64,000 nt of DNA from Thermoleophilia bacterium. Its GTDB lineage: Bacteria; Actinomycetota; Thermoleophilia; RBG-16-64-13. Shown here piece after piece: positions 7,219 through 14,904 of this stretch; position 1 is the stretch's first letter, and every line of letters starts with the position of its first letter. Both the position numbers and the translations under genes were made by a program. The notes below the pieces were generated by a model that saw only the letters and a list, made by a program, of their open reading frames with translations, made no database searches and was not told the DNA's origin. The stretch spans positions 1,228,501 to 1,292,500 of the forward strand of contig JAOSKU010000001.1 of NCBI GenBank assembly GCA_027493445.1, in the 5' to 3' direction.

Positions 7219-8492
7219 GCCGCCCTCCTGGCGCCGATCTGCTCGGGGGTGGCGATGTGGCCGGCCACCGCGCTGGCGGCGGCCACGTAGGGCCCGGCCA
7301 GGTAGACCTCGCTGCCCGGATGGCCCATGCGGCCCACGAAGTTGCGGTTGGTGGTGGAGAGGGCTCGCTCGCCCTCGGCCAGGATGCCCATGTGCCCGCC
7401 CAGGCAGGGCCCGCAGGTAGGAGCCGAGACCACGGCCTCGGCGTCTAGGAACACGGAGAAGAGCCCCTCCTCCATGGCCTTTTGCCAGACGGCCTGCGTG
7501 GCCGGGATGACGATCAGGCGCACGTCCTTGTGCACCTTGTGACCGCGCAGGATCTCGGCCGCCATGCGCAGGTCCTCGAGGCGGCCGTTGGTGCAGCTGC
7601 CGATGACCACCTGGTCGATGCGCACCCCGCAGAGCTCGGCGGCCGCTTGGGTGTTCGAGGGCAGGTGGGGCTTGGCCACCATCAAGGGGATGTCTTCGGC
7701 CCGCCAGCGGTAGTGGGCCGCGTACTGAGCCTCCCGGTCGGAGTAGGCGTAGAAGGGCTCGCGGCGGAAGCGTCCCTCCACGTAGGCCCTGGTGGTGGCA
7801 TCGGCGGCGATGATGCCGTTCTTGCCCCCGGCCTCGATGGCCATGTTGCAGATGGAGAAGCGGGAGTCCATGGAGAGGCCCTCGATGGCGGGACCGGTGA
7901 ACTCCATGGCCTGGTAGAGGGCTCCGTCCACCCCGATCTGGCCGATGGTGTAGAGGATGAGGTCTTTGCCGGTCACGTAGGGCCCAGGCTTGCCGGTGAA
8001 CTCGAACTTCAGAGATTCGGGCACCCGGAACCAGACTTCGCCGGTGGCCATGGCCCCCGCGAGGTCGGTGGAGCCCACGCCGGTGGCAAAAGCTCCCAGG
8101 GCCCCGTAGGTGCAGGTGTGCGAGTCGGCCCCTACCACTACGTCCCCCGGTCCCACCAGCCCGAGCTCGGGCAGCAGCGCGTGCTCCACCCCTACCCGGC
8201 CCACGTCGTAGTAGTGGGTGAGGCCGTGCTTGCGGGAGAACTCCCGCATCTGCTTCACCAGGCCGGCCGTCTTGATGTCCTTGCTGGGGGTGAAGTGGTC
8301 GGGGATGAGGGCGATCCTGTCCGGGGCGAAGACCCGTTCGAAGCCGGCCTTCTCGAACTCGTCGATGGCCACCGGGGCAGTGATATCATTCCCCAGGCAG
8401 AAATCCACCCGGGCCATGATGAGCTCCCCCGGGGAGACAGCCTCCCGGCCGGCGGCCCGCGCCAGGAGCTTCTCGGTGATGGTCATAGCCAT
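7215..8492 (-). CDS. leuC: 3-isopropylmalate dehydratase large subunit
   Basis: The 425-residue protein is the [4Fe-4S] catalytic subunit of isopropylmalate isomerase, of the short LeuC2/homoaconitase type. Visible are the substrate and cluster motifs VVGADSHTCTYGALGAFATG, VIGSCTNGRLEDL with the first cluster cysteine, and SAPTCGPCLGGHMG with the other two. It is complete. The ATG at 8492 follows AGAAGGTAGC. It is first in a leuCD operon with a promoter and leader ORF upstream at 8555-8679; leuA lies separately at 42.5 kb. Confidence 0.95.
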   Translation of the reverse strand: MAMTITEKLLARAAGREAVSPGELIMARVDFCLGNDITAPVAIDEFEKAGFERVFAPDRIALIPDHFTPSKDIKTAGLVKQMREFSRKHGLTHYYDVGRVGVEHALLPELGLVGPGDVVVGADSHTCTYGALGAFATGVGSTDLAGAMATGEVWFRVPESLKFEFTGKPGPYVTGKDLILYTIGQIGVDGALYQAMEFTGPAIEGLSMDSRFSICNMAIEAGGKNGIIAADATTRAYVEGRFRREPFYAYSDREAQYAAHYRWRAEDIPLMVAKPHLPSNTQAAAELCGVRIDQVVIGSCTNGRLEDLRMAAEILRGHKVHKDVRLIVIPATQAVWQKAMEEGLFSVFLDAEAVVSAPTCGPCLGGHMGILAEGERALSTTNRNFVGRMGHPGSEVYLAGPYVAAASAVAGHIATPEQIGARRAA

Positions 8493-8554
8493 GGCATAGC
8501 TACCTTCTGTTTCGTGAGCTAGGGGCGACGATGGCTGAACGCAAGAGCGCCGGA

Positions 8555-8641
8555 CTACAGAATCTCCCCCGGGCGGGGGAGCAGGCGAAGACCGGGAAGG
8601 ACCCGGCCGCGCGGCATCCGGATGTCCAACGCGACAGCCAT
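8555..8641 (-). CDS. Putative leader peptide upstream of leuC
   Basis: A 28-codon ORF starts about ten bases downstream of a good -10 hexamer and ends before leuC. Its product contains leucines at 5, 15, 18, 20, 21 and 28 (RVLPGLRLLPRPGEIL). Its 3' part overlaps a strong GC hairpin. The peptide segment RLLPR and the nucleotides CTGCTCCCCCG recur in the leuA leader at 44.2 kb. There is no Shine-Dalgarno sequence, consistent with leaderless translation. This is too short for the ORF track and rests on context. Confidence 0.5.
   Translation of the reverse strand: MAVALDIRMPRGRVLPGLRLLPRPGEIL
8564..8581 (-). promoter_or_regulatory. GC hairpin in the leuC leader
   Basis: The minus strand reads CTCCCCCG-CC-CGGGGGAG, an eight-pair stem within the leader ORF. 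There is no U-run after it, so it is not a standard terminator. A near-identical stem occupies the same position in the leuA leader. Confidence 0.5.
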
Positions 8642-8650
8642 GAGCCGTTT

Positions 8651-8679
8651 ATTCTAGAGAAGCCCAGGGCTTTACGCAA
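8651..8679 (-). promoter_or_regulatory. Promoter for leuCD
   Basis: TTGCGT and TAGAAT are separated by exactly 17 bases on the minus strand. The expected transcription start lies just before the leader ATG at 8641. Confidence 0.6.
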
Positions 8680-8790
8680 CCAGCCGGAACAGTACTGCAG
8701 CACCGGTGAAGCTGCATCATCGCGTCGACAAGGTAAGTTCGTGCGTTAGAGGGAACAATCCCGCCGACAGCAGGGGAAAGATGAGGGACC

Positions 8791-8823
8791 TCTCATGCTC
8801 TTCTAACGGCATTCTCATGAGAA
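8791..8823 (+). promoter_or_regulatory. Candidate operator upstream of the two-component operon
   Basis: TCTCATG occurs at 8791-8797 and again at 8813-8819, 22 bases apart (two helical turns). The second copy is part of the perfect palindrome TTCTCATGAGAA. It lies about 90 bases before the anchored-protein gene that begins the response-regulator/kinase operon, so autoregulation by that regulator is plausible. Confidence 0.4.
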
Positions 8824-8911
8824 AGACCGATACTAGCAGAGCTCTGGTTTCGAACGGCCCCTCCGCATCCGGCTCGCGGAGCACACCCGGGACGACAGGG
8901 GGCAGCGCATC

Positions 8912-9661
8912 ATGGTGAACGTGAGCATCGCGAGAATCCTGTTCCTGACAGCGATCCTCGTTACGGGCGTCATCACTCTGATCACGGTTGTGGAGTTGGC
9001 CGGCAGCGGCGGACAACGCGCCAAGGCCTTGCCGCGGGCGCAAACCGACATCGGCAAGACGATCACCGTCACCGTATCTCCAACCACGCCCACGCCGGTC
9101 AACGCCGAGACGACGCTTCCTGAGAGCACCACCACATCCACGATGCTGGTAGCGACCCTCGGCGACGAGGACTCCTCGCCCACCGACGTCGCCCCCGCAC
9201 CAACCAAGACGGGGGCGACGAAATCGCCGGAGAACAGCACCCCTCCGACGACAGCCGGAAGCTCGGGTACCAAGACACCCGTCGCAGCCGCGCCGCCATC
9301 CACCATACCGTTCCCAGCGACGCCGCCCACAACCAGGACCGCGGTGCGGACGAGCACCACGGAGAGCTCGCACTCAGGGACTACCAAGAAACCGGAGGCG
9401 ACTACCGCCACGAACAGCACCACCACCACGTCCCCCGAACGTACGCGCGCGACAGATGCGGATGACGACGATTCGGATCGCGAGGTGGTCGTTCCGCCCG
9501 TGCGTGAGCAGGACAGCAACAGCGAGCACGGAGGCGAAACCACGGTCAACGCCCTGGGCACAGCGCGCGGCGCTGATGCACCAGAAGAACAGGTACGCGA
9601 TTCGGATCGGGCTCGGCCCGTCCGCGAGCGGGAAGCCGACAGGAAAGACAGAACGCCATGA
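8912..9661 (+). CDS. Membrane-anchored Thr/Ser/Pro-rich protein
   Basis: The 249-residue product starts with one hydrophobic segment (residues 6-28: ARILFLTAILVTGVITLITV) acting as a signal anchor. A long low-complexity region rich in Thr, Pro, Ser and Ala follows, with an acidic and arginine-rich tail. Such sequences form extended, often O-glycosylated cell-wall-spanning stalks. I cannot assign a domain. Its stop overlaps the response-regulator start (ATGA), so it belongs to the same transcript and may be the extracytoplasmic partner of the kinase. Confidence 0.7.
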   Translation: MVNVSIARILFLTAILVTGVITLITVVELAGSGGQRAKALPRAQTDIGKTITVTVSPTTPTPVNAETTLPESTTTSTMLVATLGDEDSSPTDVAPAPTKTGATKSPENSTPPTTAGSSGTKTPVAAAPPSTIPFPATPPTTRTAVRTSTTESSHSGTTKKPEATTATNSTTTTSPERTRATDADDDDSDREVVVPPVREQDSNSEHGGETTVNALGTARGADAPEEQVRDSDRARPVREREADRKDRTP

Positions 9662-10326
9662 GGATTCTTCTGGTAGAAGATGAAGACCGGATCGCCTCGT
9701 TCGTGACCAAGGGCCTGGGAGCCGAGGGCCACAGCGTCGAGCGAGCGTCCACCGCCCGAGAGGCCTTGAGCCTGGCACGCGACGAGGATTACGACCTGGT
9801 CCTGCTGGACCTCATCCTGCCCGACTCCAACGGCAGAGAAGTACTGCGCCGCCTGCGTTCCACCCAGCAGGCCACTCCCGTCCTGGTGCTGAGCGCCCTG
9901 GGAGATGTCGAGAACAAGGTCGACCTGTTGGACAGCGGCGCCAACGACTACCTGACCAAGCCCTTCGCCTTTGCGGAGCTGGCCGCCCGCGTCCGGGCGC
10001 TCGCCCGCCAGGACCAGCCCCGTTCCGACGTCATCGAGGTGAGCGGCATCACCCTGGACACACGCGCGCGCACGGTGATCCGGGGTGACAAGCAGATGTC
10101 TCTCACCTCTCGAGAGTTCGCGCTGCTGGAGTACCTGATGCGCCATGTGGGCCAGGTTCTGGGCCGTCAGCAGCTCCTGCAGGCGGTCTGGGGTCCCAAC
10201 TACCACACGAGCAGCAATGTGGTCGACGTCTACATCCGCTATCTCAGGCGCAAGCTCGACATCCCCGGTGCCCACTCCCCGATCGAAACAGTCCGAGGAG
10301 CCGGGTATCGTGTTCGGCGCGACTAG
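9658..10326 (+). CDS. OmpR/PhoB-family response regulator
   Basis: The 222-residue protein has a receiver domain (residues 1-115) with the acidic pocket in LLVEDED, the phosphoacceptor aspartate in YDLVLLDLILPDS, and the conserved lysine in DYLTKPFAF. A winged-helix DNA-binding domain follows, with LTSREFALLEYLMRH and the ending VDVYIRYLRRKLD....IETVRGAGYRV. It overlaps the preceding gene by four bases and the kinase gene by 17, so the three are coupled. Confidence 0.95.
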   Translation: MRILLVEDEDRIASFVTKGLGAEGHSVERASTAREALSLARDEDYDLVLLDLILPDSNGREVLRRLRSTQQATPVLVLSALGDVENKVDLLDSGANDYLTKPFAFAELAARVRALARQDQPRSDVIEVSGITLDTRARTVIRGDKQMSLTSREFALLEYLMRHVGQVLGRQQLLQAVWGPNYHTSSNVVDVYIRYLRRKLDIPGAHSPIETVRGAGYRVRRD

Positions 10327-11788
10327 ACGGCTCTCCGCCAGCGCCCGGGTCGCCCTGGCGGTGACGGTCGTGCTGGCCCTGGGATCCCTGCTCCTGACAG
10401 GGCTGGGGTACCTGCTGCTCTCCAAGCGGCTGGCCGACGACATGGACCGGACCTTGCGGCAGGAGTCGTCGGCTTACGTGGCCACCATCCACGCTGCGCC
10501 CGCACAGACGACCGCTGAGCTGCAAGAGGCCACCCGGGTCTACCTGGGAGAAAGGACGGCCGGCGGCCCGGACGCGGCCACGTTCCTGCTGGTGCGATTC
10601 GTCGACGGCAAGGTCATCTCGAACTCCAACGTGCGCCTGGAAGACGCCCCCGCAAACGCCCCGGCGCTCGACCCAGCGGCGGCACAACCCGGTTTTGCCA
10701 CGTTCATGTACCAGGAGAAAGAGTACCGGGTCGCCACCGTTCCAGTCCTCGACGCCAACAACAACACCATCGCGGTGTTCCAGGCGGCCATGTCGGTGGA
10801 ACCCAACGAGGCGATGGGCACCGCTTTGGTGCGCATACTGCTCATCGCCGGGCTCCTGGTCATCCTGGTGGGCGCAAGCCTGTCGGCCTGGGTGGCTCGC
10901 GCCAGCCTCCGACCTCTCCACCAGGTGGCTCGGACGACCCAGGCCATCACCCAGACCTCCCTGTCACGGCGAGTGCCTTACACGGGGCCCCATGACGACG
11001 TGGGTATGATGGTCTCGGCGTTGAACGAGATGCTCGACCGTCTCGAGAGTGCCTTTGCGGAGCAGAAGCACTTCACCGCCGACGCCTCCCACGAACTGCG
11101 CACGCCGCTCACCATCATCCGCGGGCACCTGGAGGTCATGCGCTACGAAGGAGAGCTGACGCCTTCCCAGGAGGAGTCAATGCTCCTGGTGCTCGACGAG
11201 GTCGAGCGCATGAGCCGGCTCGTGAACGATCTGCTCGCCCTGTCCCGTCTGGACGCCGGCGTGGCCAAGCCTTTCGCCCCTCTGGACCTATCCCGCATCG
11301 CCCAGGAGTCGGTCAGCCGGGTGGAGGGGATGGCCGGGAGGCGCTTCACCTTCGCCTCCCCGGGGCCACTACCGGTGCGCGGCGACCACGACATGCTCCT
11401 GCAGGCCCTCCTCAACCTCCTCAGCAATGCCGTGACGGCCACCGGCGAGGACGGGTCGATCAGCGTCCGCTGCGAGGGCGGCGCGGGGGTGGCCCGCGTT
11501 CACGTGCAGGATGACGGACCCGGGATCCACTCCCAGGACCTCGACCGGGTGTTCGACCGGTTCTATCGGGTACCCGACTCCGGTAGGACCGACGATACCG
11601 GGGGCAGCGGACTCGGCCTAGCCATTGCCTCCCGCATGGTCCAGCGCCATGGAGGGCGGCTCACAGCAAGAAACGCTCCGGAGGGCGGGGCCGTCTTCAC
11701 GATGGAGCTCCCCCTTCGTCCGCGGGCGCTCCGGCTGCCGGGCCGGCGTCACACGGTGCGCAACCGCCGCATCGCACGGCAGACGTAG
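10310..11788 (+). CDS. Sensor histidine kinase
   Basis: The ORF in the track begins out of context at 10145. I place the start at the GTG at 10310, preceded by GAGGAG, giving 492 residues. Order: first membrane span (residues 10-35), an extracytoplasmic sensor loop of about 130 residues, second span (ILLIAGLLVILVGASLSAWVA), a HAMP domain, the HisKA motif HFTADASHELRTPL with the phosphoacceptor histidine, then an ATPase domain with N box LLNLLSNAV, DDGPGI, FDRFYR and GSGLGLAI. It is the cognate partner of the overlapping OmpR-type regulator; the signal is unknown. Confidence 0.93.
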   Translation: MFGATRRLSASARVALAVTVVLALGSLLLTGLGYLLLSKRLADDMDRTLRQESSAYVATIHAAPAQTTAELQEATRVYLGERTAGGPDAATFLLVRFVDGKVISNSNVRLEDAPANAPALDPAAAQPGFATFMYQEKEYRVATVPVLDANNNTIAVFQAAMSVEPNEAMGTALVRILLIAGLLVILVGASLSAWVARASLRPLHQVARTTQAITQTSLSRRVPYTGPHDDVGMMVSALNEMLDRLESAFAEQKHFTADASHELRTPLTIIRGHLEVMRYEGELTPSQEESMLLVLDEVERMSRLVNDLLALSRLDAGVAKPFAPLDLSRIAQESVSRVEGMAGRRFTFASPGPLPVRGDHDMLLQALLNLLSNAVTATGEDGSISVRCEGGAGVARVHVQDDGPGIHSQDLDRVFDRFYRVPDSGRTDDTGGSGLGLAIASRMVQRHGGRLTARNAPEGGAVFTMELPLRPRALRLPGRRHTVRNRRIARQT

Positions 11789-11949
11789 GTCCGTACCGCA
11801 CACGTCGGCCCCGCACGAGACCCAAGCTCCGTGCTTTTCTTCCTATTTTTCTACGGAGAGTGAGAGAATTATCACTCTGTTCCAATCACTCCTTCATGTC
11901 GGCCCGCAAGAATGGGTGCGTCCTGTATCCACGCAAGGAGTGAAGGGAA

Positions 11950-12567
11950 TTGAAGAGCAAGAAGTACGTACTGCTGCTGCTCCCGATCGTCATCGTGGCG
12001 ATCACCGCCTTGCTCTCCGCCGGAGCAAGCGCCACCCCGAAATACGCCGCTGACACAGGCAAGGCCTGTGGCTACTGCCATGTCGATCCCGGCGGTGGGG
12101 GGCCTCTGACAGCCGAGGGCACAGCCTTCAAGAACAACGGCCACCAGCTGCCGACCACAACGACCACTCCTCCGACCACGGCTCCTCCGACCACGGCTCC
12201 TCCGACCACGGCTCCACCGACCACCACTCCACCGACTACGGCGCCGCCCACCACCACGCCTCCCACGTCCCCGCCGACCACGGTCCAGCCTCCCACTTCC
12301 ACCGGCACCACTCTCGCCGACGATGATGACGACGAGGACGACGACGAGGCGGCCGGCAAGGAGGAAATGCACGGCAAGAAGTACGAGGCGCACGGCAAGA
12401 ACCAGGAGAAGCACGGCAAGAAGTACGAGGTGCACGGCAAGAACCCGGAGAAGACGTCGTGGGGCAAGTCCACCACGACCACGATTGTCAACGCTGTCGG
12501 CTCCATCGCCGATGACATGAAGGACTTCTTCAGCGCCAAGCATGATGACGATGAGGACGACGACTGA
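11950..12567 (+). CDS. Secreted CxxCH protein with Thr-Pro repeat stalk
   Basis: The product of 205 residues has a signal peptide (KYVLLLLPIVIVAITALLS...ASA), then KACGYCHVDPGGGG, where CGYCH is a single c-type heme attachment motif. About 50 residues of tandem TTAPP/TTTPP repeats follow, then an acidic block, three repeats of an HGKKYE/HGKNQEK type unit, and an Asp-rich end. The start is a TTG at 11950 after GGAGTGAAGGG. It follows the two-component system and ends before a strong terminator. It may be a wall-located cytochrome or a metal-binding protein; the His/Asp-rich tail favours metal binding. Confidence 0.7.
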   Translation: MKSKKYVLLLLPIVIVAITALLSAGASATPKYAADTGKACGYCHVDPGGGGPLTAEGTAFKNNGHQLPTTTTTPPTTAPPTTAPPTTAPPTTTPPTTAPPTTTPPTSPPTTVQPPTSTGTTLADDDDDEDDDEAAGKEEMHGKKYEAHGKNQEKHGKKYEVHGKNPEKTSWGKSTTTTIVNAVGSIADDMKDFFSAKHDDDEDDD

Positions 12568-12592
12568 TCCTCCGACTGTTTCCCATACTTGT

Positions 12593-12629
12593 GACGGAAG
12601 GCCGCCCCGGTTGGGGGCGGCCTTCCGTC
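12593..12629 (+). terminator. Strong stem-loop terminator
   Basis: GACGGAAGGCCGCCCC and its exact complement GGGGCGGCCTTCCGTC flank a GGTTG loop, a 16-pair stem. It lies 26 bases after the CxxCH gene. No long U-run follows. It also lies beyond the 3' end of the oppositely oriented SLH gene, so it may serve both. Confidence 0.8.
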
Positions 12630-12706
12630 ATGAGGGCAGTTAGAAGCCGAAAGTCGTCGGACCCACGCGGCCAACCGGGCTCACGCGGCCAGCGCGTGTC
12701 TTTCGA

Positions 12707-13918
12707 TCACCAGCCCACGGTCGGGACGATGCCCTGGGCGTGCCGCAGCACGGCGGTCCCGTACTCGCCGCTCGGGGCCCACTTGCCCCCCAGGTCGAGC
12801 ACGGTACGCACGTTCCCCCGGTGCGGCCGGCCGTCGATGACGAAATGACGGGGATCGCCCGGCACCGCCGGATCGGACGAGGCCACGCAGTACGGATCGT
12901 CCAGGTGATCGGGGTAGACGTACCAGGCCAGGTGCGCGTAGTGCGCGATCACGCCCAGCTCGGCGGTGGCGAACGAGTTCCCCGGAACGCCCCCGGTAGC
13001 CCCGATGCCCGCCATGTTGTTCTGGTCTGGAAGGACGTCTCCCCCGTACTCGCCAAAGCCGGTCTCATGCACCATCTGCGCCCAGGCCGTGTCGGCCCGG
13101 ATACCGAAGCGCCGCCCATACAGCACATAGAGCTTGGCCAGATCGGCGAGAGGGATTGTGAACTTCTCGCTGGTGCGACCCCTCTTTCGGAAGTACTCGA
13201 CCAGGTCTGCGGACGAGCCCAGGAAGAGCCCGTTCAAACCCTCGGGGTCGGTACCCATGAGGTTGTAGAGCAGAGCCGCAGTCTCCGCCCGAGTGGCCGC
13301 CTTCCAGGGTGAGGCGGAGAGGGCCGGAGTGTAGCGAAGCAACCCGTTGTACTGGGCCAGGCGCGCGGTTGGCCCGTGGGACACGTCGAAATCACCCCAA
13401 ACCGAGCGGTACTTCGCAGGCGGCTGGACGAGCGGCCGGCCCGAGCCCCGAGTCATCATGGTCACCACCTGGGCCAGTGTGATGCGGTCGCCCGGCTTGA
13501 AGAGCGGTTTGGCTCCCGGAACGGACGACGTCGTGCCGGTGGTGATGCCTTCCCGAGCGACGGCGGCTACGTAGTTGTCCGGAAAGAGGCTCCCCGGACC
13601 CGATGAAGGCACATCGGCGAAGGGCGACACGTCACTCTCGCTCACCGATATGCGCAGTGCGAGCACCATCATCTTGGCAAACTGCTGGCGCGTGACCGGG
13701 GTGTCAGGGCGAAAGCTTCCGTCGCTGAAACCCGAAACCACGCCCAGCTGAGCCATCACCTCGATGGCCAGCTGGTTTGGGTGCGAGGCGGGCACGTCCT
13801 CGAAGGAAGCCGCTTGGGCCGCGCTCCCAGAAAGCCCCAACACGAATCCCAGGACGAGCGCCGGCAACCATGCCCCGCTTCGCCTTCCCAGGAGTCGCCC
13901 TGCAATGCGTGCGCTCAT
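12707..13918 (-). CDS. SLH-domain protein with C-terminal glucosaminidase domain
   Basis: I start the gene at the ATG at 13918, which gives a signal peptide (LPALVLGFVLGLSGSAAQA). Three S-layer-homology repeats follow, with signatures FEDVPASHPNQLAIEVMAQL, GFSDGSFRPDTPVTRQQFAKMM and a third ending RAETAALLYNLM. The C-terminal 170 residues resemble the mannosyl-glycoprotein endo-N-acetylglucosaminidase family: a catalytic glutamate in WAQMVHETGFGEYGG, then NNMAGIGATGG. The protein would be held at the cell wall and cut peptidoglycan. It ends convergent with the CxxCH gene. Confidence 0.85.
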   Translation of the reverse strand: MSARIAGRLLGRRSGAWLPALVLGFVLGLSGSAAQAASFEDVPASHPNQLAIEVMAQLGVVSGFSDGSFRPDTPVTRQQFAKMMVLALRISVSESDVSPFADVPSSGPGSLFPDNYVAAVAREGITTGTTSSVPGAKPLFKPGDRITLAQVVTMMTRGSGRPLVQPPAKYRSVWGDFDVSHGPTARLAQYNGLLRYTPALSASPWKAATRAETAALLYNLMGTDPEGLNGLFLGSSADLVEYFRKRGRTSEKFTIPLADLAKLYVLYGRRFGIRADTAWAQMVHETGFGEYGGDVLPDQNNMAGIGATGGVPGNSFATAELGVIAHYAHLAWYVYPDHLDDPYCVASSDPAVPGDPRHFVIDGRPHRGNVRTVLDLGGKWAPSGEYGTAVLRHAQGIVPTVGW

Positions 13919-14018
13919 GAAGGGAGCATACCAAGAAGCGGAGTGCTCGTCCTCTGTCCGCTTGGCCCCGTATACTGTGGACCGGAAAGGAGCCAACCGA
14001 CATGCCCACACGCTCGTC

Positions 14019-14160
14019 TCGGAATGACGCCTCGCCGTCAGGGTGCGCTTGGTGCGGGCGAGGCACGGACGCAGGGAGCGGGCGTAGCAGCGCTACGTAC
14101 GCGACCGAGGACACCGCATCGGGCCGCCCAGTGCGGCCGCGGCGGCCGGGGCTTCGTTTT
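14019..14160 (+). repeat. Dispersed repeat, copy B
   Basis: Starts TCGGAATGACGCCTCGCC and ends CGGCCGGGGCTTCGTTTT. It contains GACGCAGGGAGCGGGCGTAG and GTAGCAGCGCTAC. It lies immediately upstream of the HAD gene and accounts for the non-homologous N-terminal extension of the ORF listed there. Confidence 0.8.
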
Positions 14161-14184
14161 GGAAGGGGCTCCAAGGCCGGAGCC

Positions 14185-14904
14185 GTGCGCGGTGTCACCT
14201 TCGATTTCTGGAACACCCTGTACACCGACGGGGGCGACGATACCGCCGGTACGATCACAGCGCGCCGTATCGAGGTGCTGCGCCAAGCCTTAAGGCAGAG
14301 GGGAGCGGGAGTCCCCGACGAGGCGTTGTGGAGCGCCCATCGCAGCGGACTCGACGCGGGCAACGAGGCCTGGTACGCCTGGCGCCAATACGGGGCGCGA
14401 GACTACGTGCGGCACGTGTTCAACGCCCTGGCGTTCGACCCGAGTGACGACTTGGTGCACGCGACCGCCCGAGCCATCGAGGAAGTGGGGCAACACGCCC
14501 AACTCCGGCTTCTGCCGGGCGCGGCCGAGACCATCACCACGCTCGCCCGTCAAGACGTGATCCTTGGCCTCATATCCGACACGGTCCTCACCCCGGGGCG
14601 GGTGCTCAACTGTTTTCTCGAAAGAGACGGCTTACTGCCGTTCTTCGCCGCTCTGACCTACTCTGACGTGACCGGCTTTCCGAAGCCGGATCCACGCATG
14701 TTCTACCAAACACTGCAGCGTATGAGCGTGGTCGCGGAAGAGGCCCTGCACGTAGGCGACGTGCCCCGCACCGACATCGCCGGCGCTCTCCACGCCGGCA
14801 TGCGCGCCGTTCGATACGCGGGAGAACACGACCTTCGCGACCCCCCGAAGCCGCTGGCGGTCATCCACGACCACCGGGAGCTCCTGCGGATCATCCGCGT
14901 CTGA
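14185..14904 (+). CDS. HAD-superfamily hydrolase
   Basis: The 239-residue protein has HAD motif I as TFDFWNTLYTD (the DxD-like first motif carries Trp-Asn, common in one HAD branch), motif II in ILGLISDT, motif III lysine in GFPKPDPRMF and motif IV in ALHVGDVPRTDIAGA. It is probably a small-molecule phosphatase. I start it at the GTG at 14185 because everything upstream in the ORF is dispersed-repeat sequence. Its 3' end overlaps the convergent MFS gene by 14 bases. Confidence 0.8.
   Translation: MRGVTFDFWNTLYTDGGDDTAGTITARRIEVLRQALRQRGAGVPDEALWSAHRSGLDAGNEAWYAWRQYGARDYVRHVFNALAFDPSDDLVHATARAIEEVGQHAQLRLLPGAAETITTLARQDVILGLISDTVLTPGRVLNCFLERDGLLPFFAALTYSDVTGFPKPDPRMFYQTLQRMSVVAEEALHVGDVPRTDIAGALHAGMRAVRYAGEHDLRDPPKPLAVIHDHRELLRIIRV

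Noticed and set aside
7482-8522. 346-residue plus-strand ORF opposite leuC
   Set aside because: It is a high-GC antisense shadow rich in Gly, Val and His with no motif.
8833-10443. 536-residue minus-strand ORF opposite the two-component operon
   Set aside because: Low-complexity Ser/Val sequence mirroring the Thr/Pro-rich gene; a shadow frame.
12160-12290. Short tandem repeats that might suggest a CRISPR array
   Set aside because: They are in-frame Thr/Pro codon repeats of a secreted protein, with no unique spacers.
12593-12629. Stem-loop as a possible IS end
   Set aside because: No transposase or partner repeat; position fits a terminator.
14002-14184. N-terminal extension of the HAD protein
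   Set aside because: It is translated dispersed-repeat sequence and not protein-coding.
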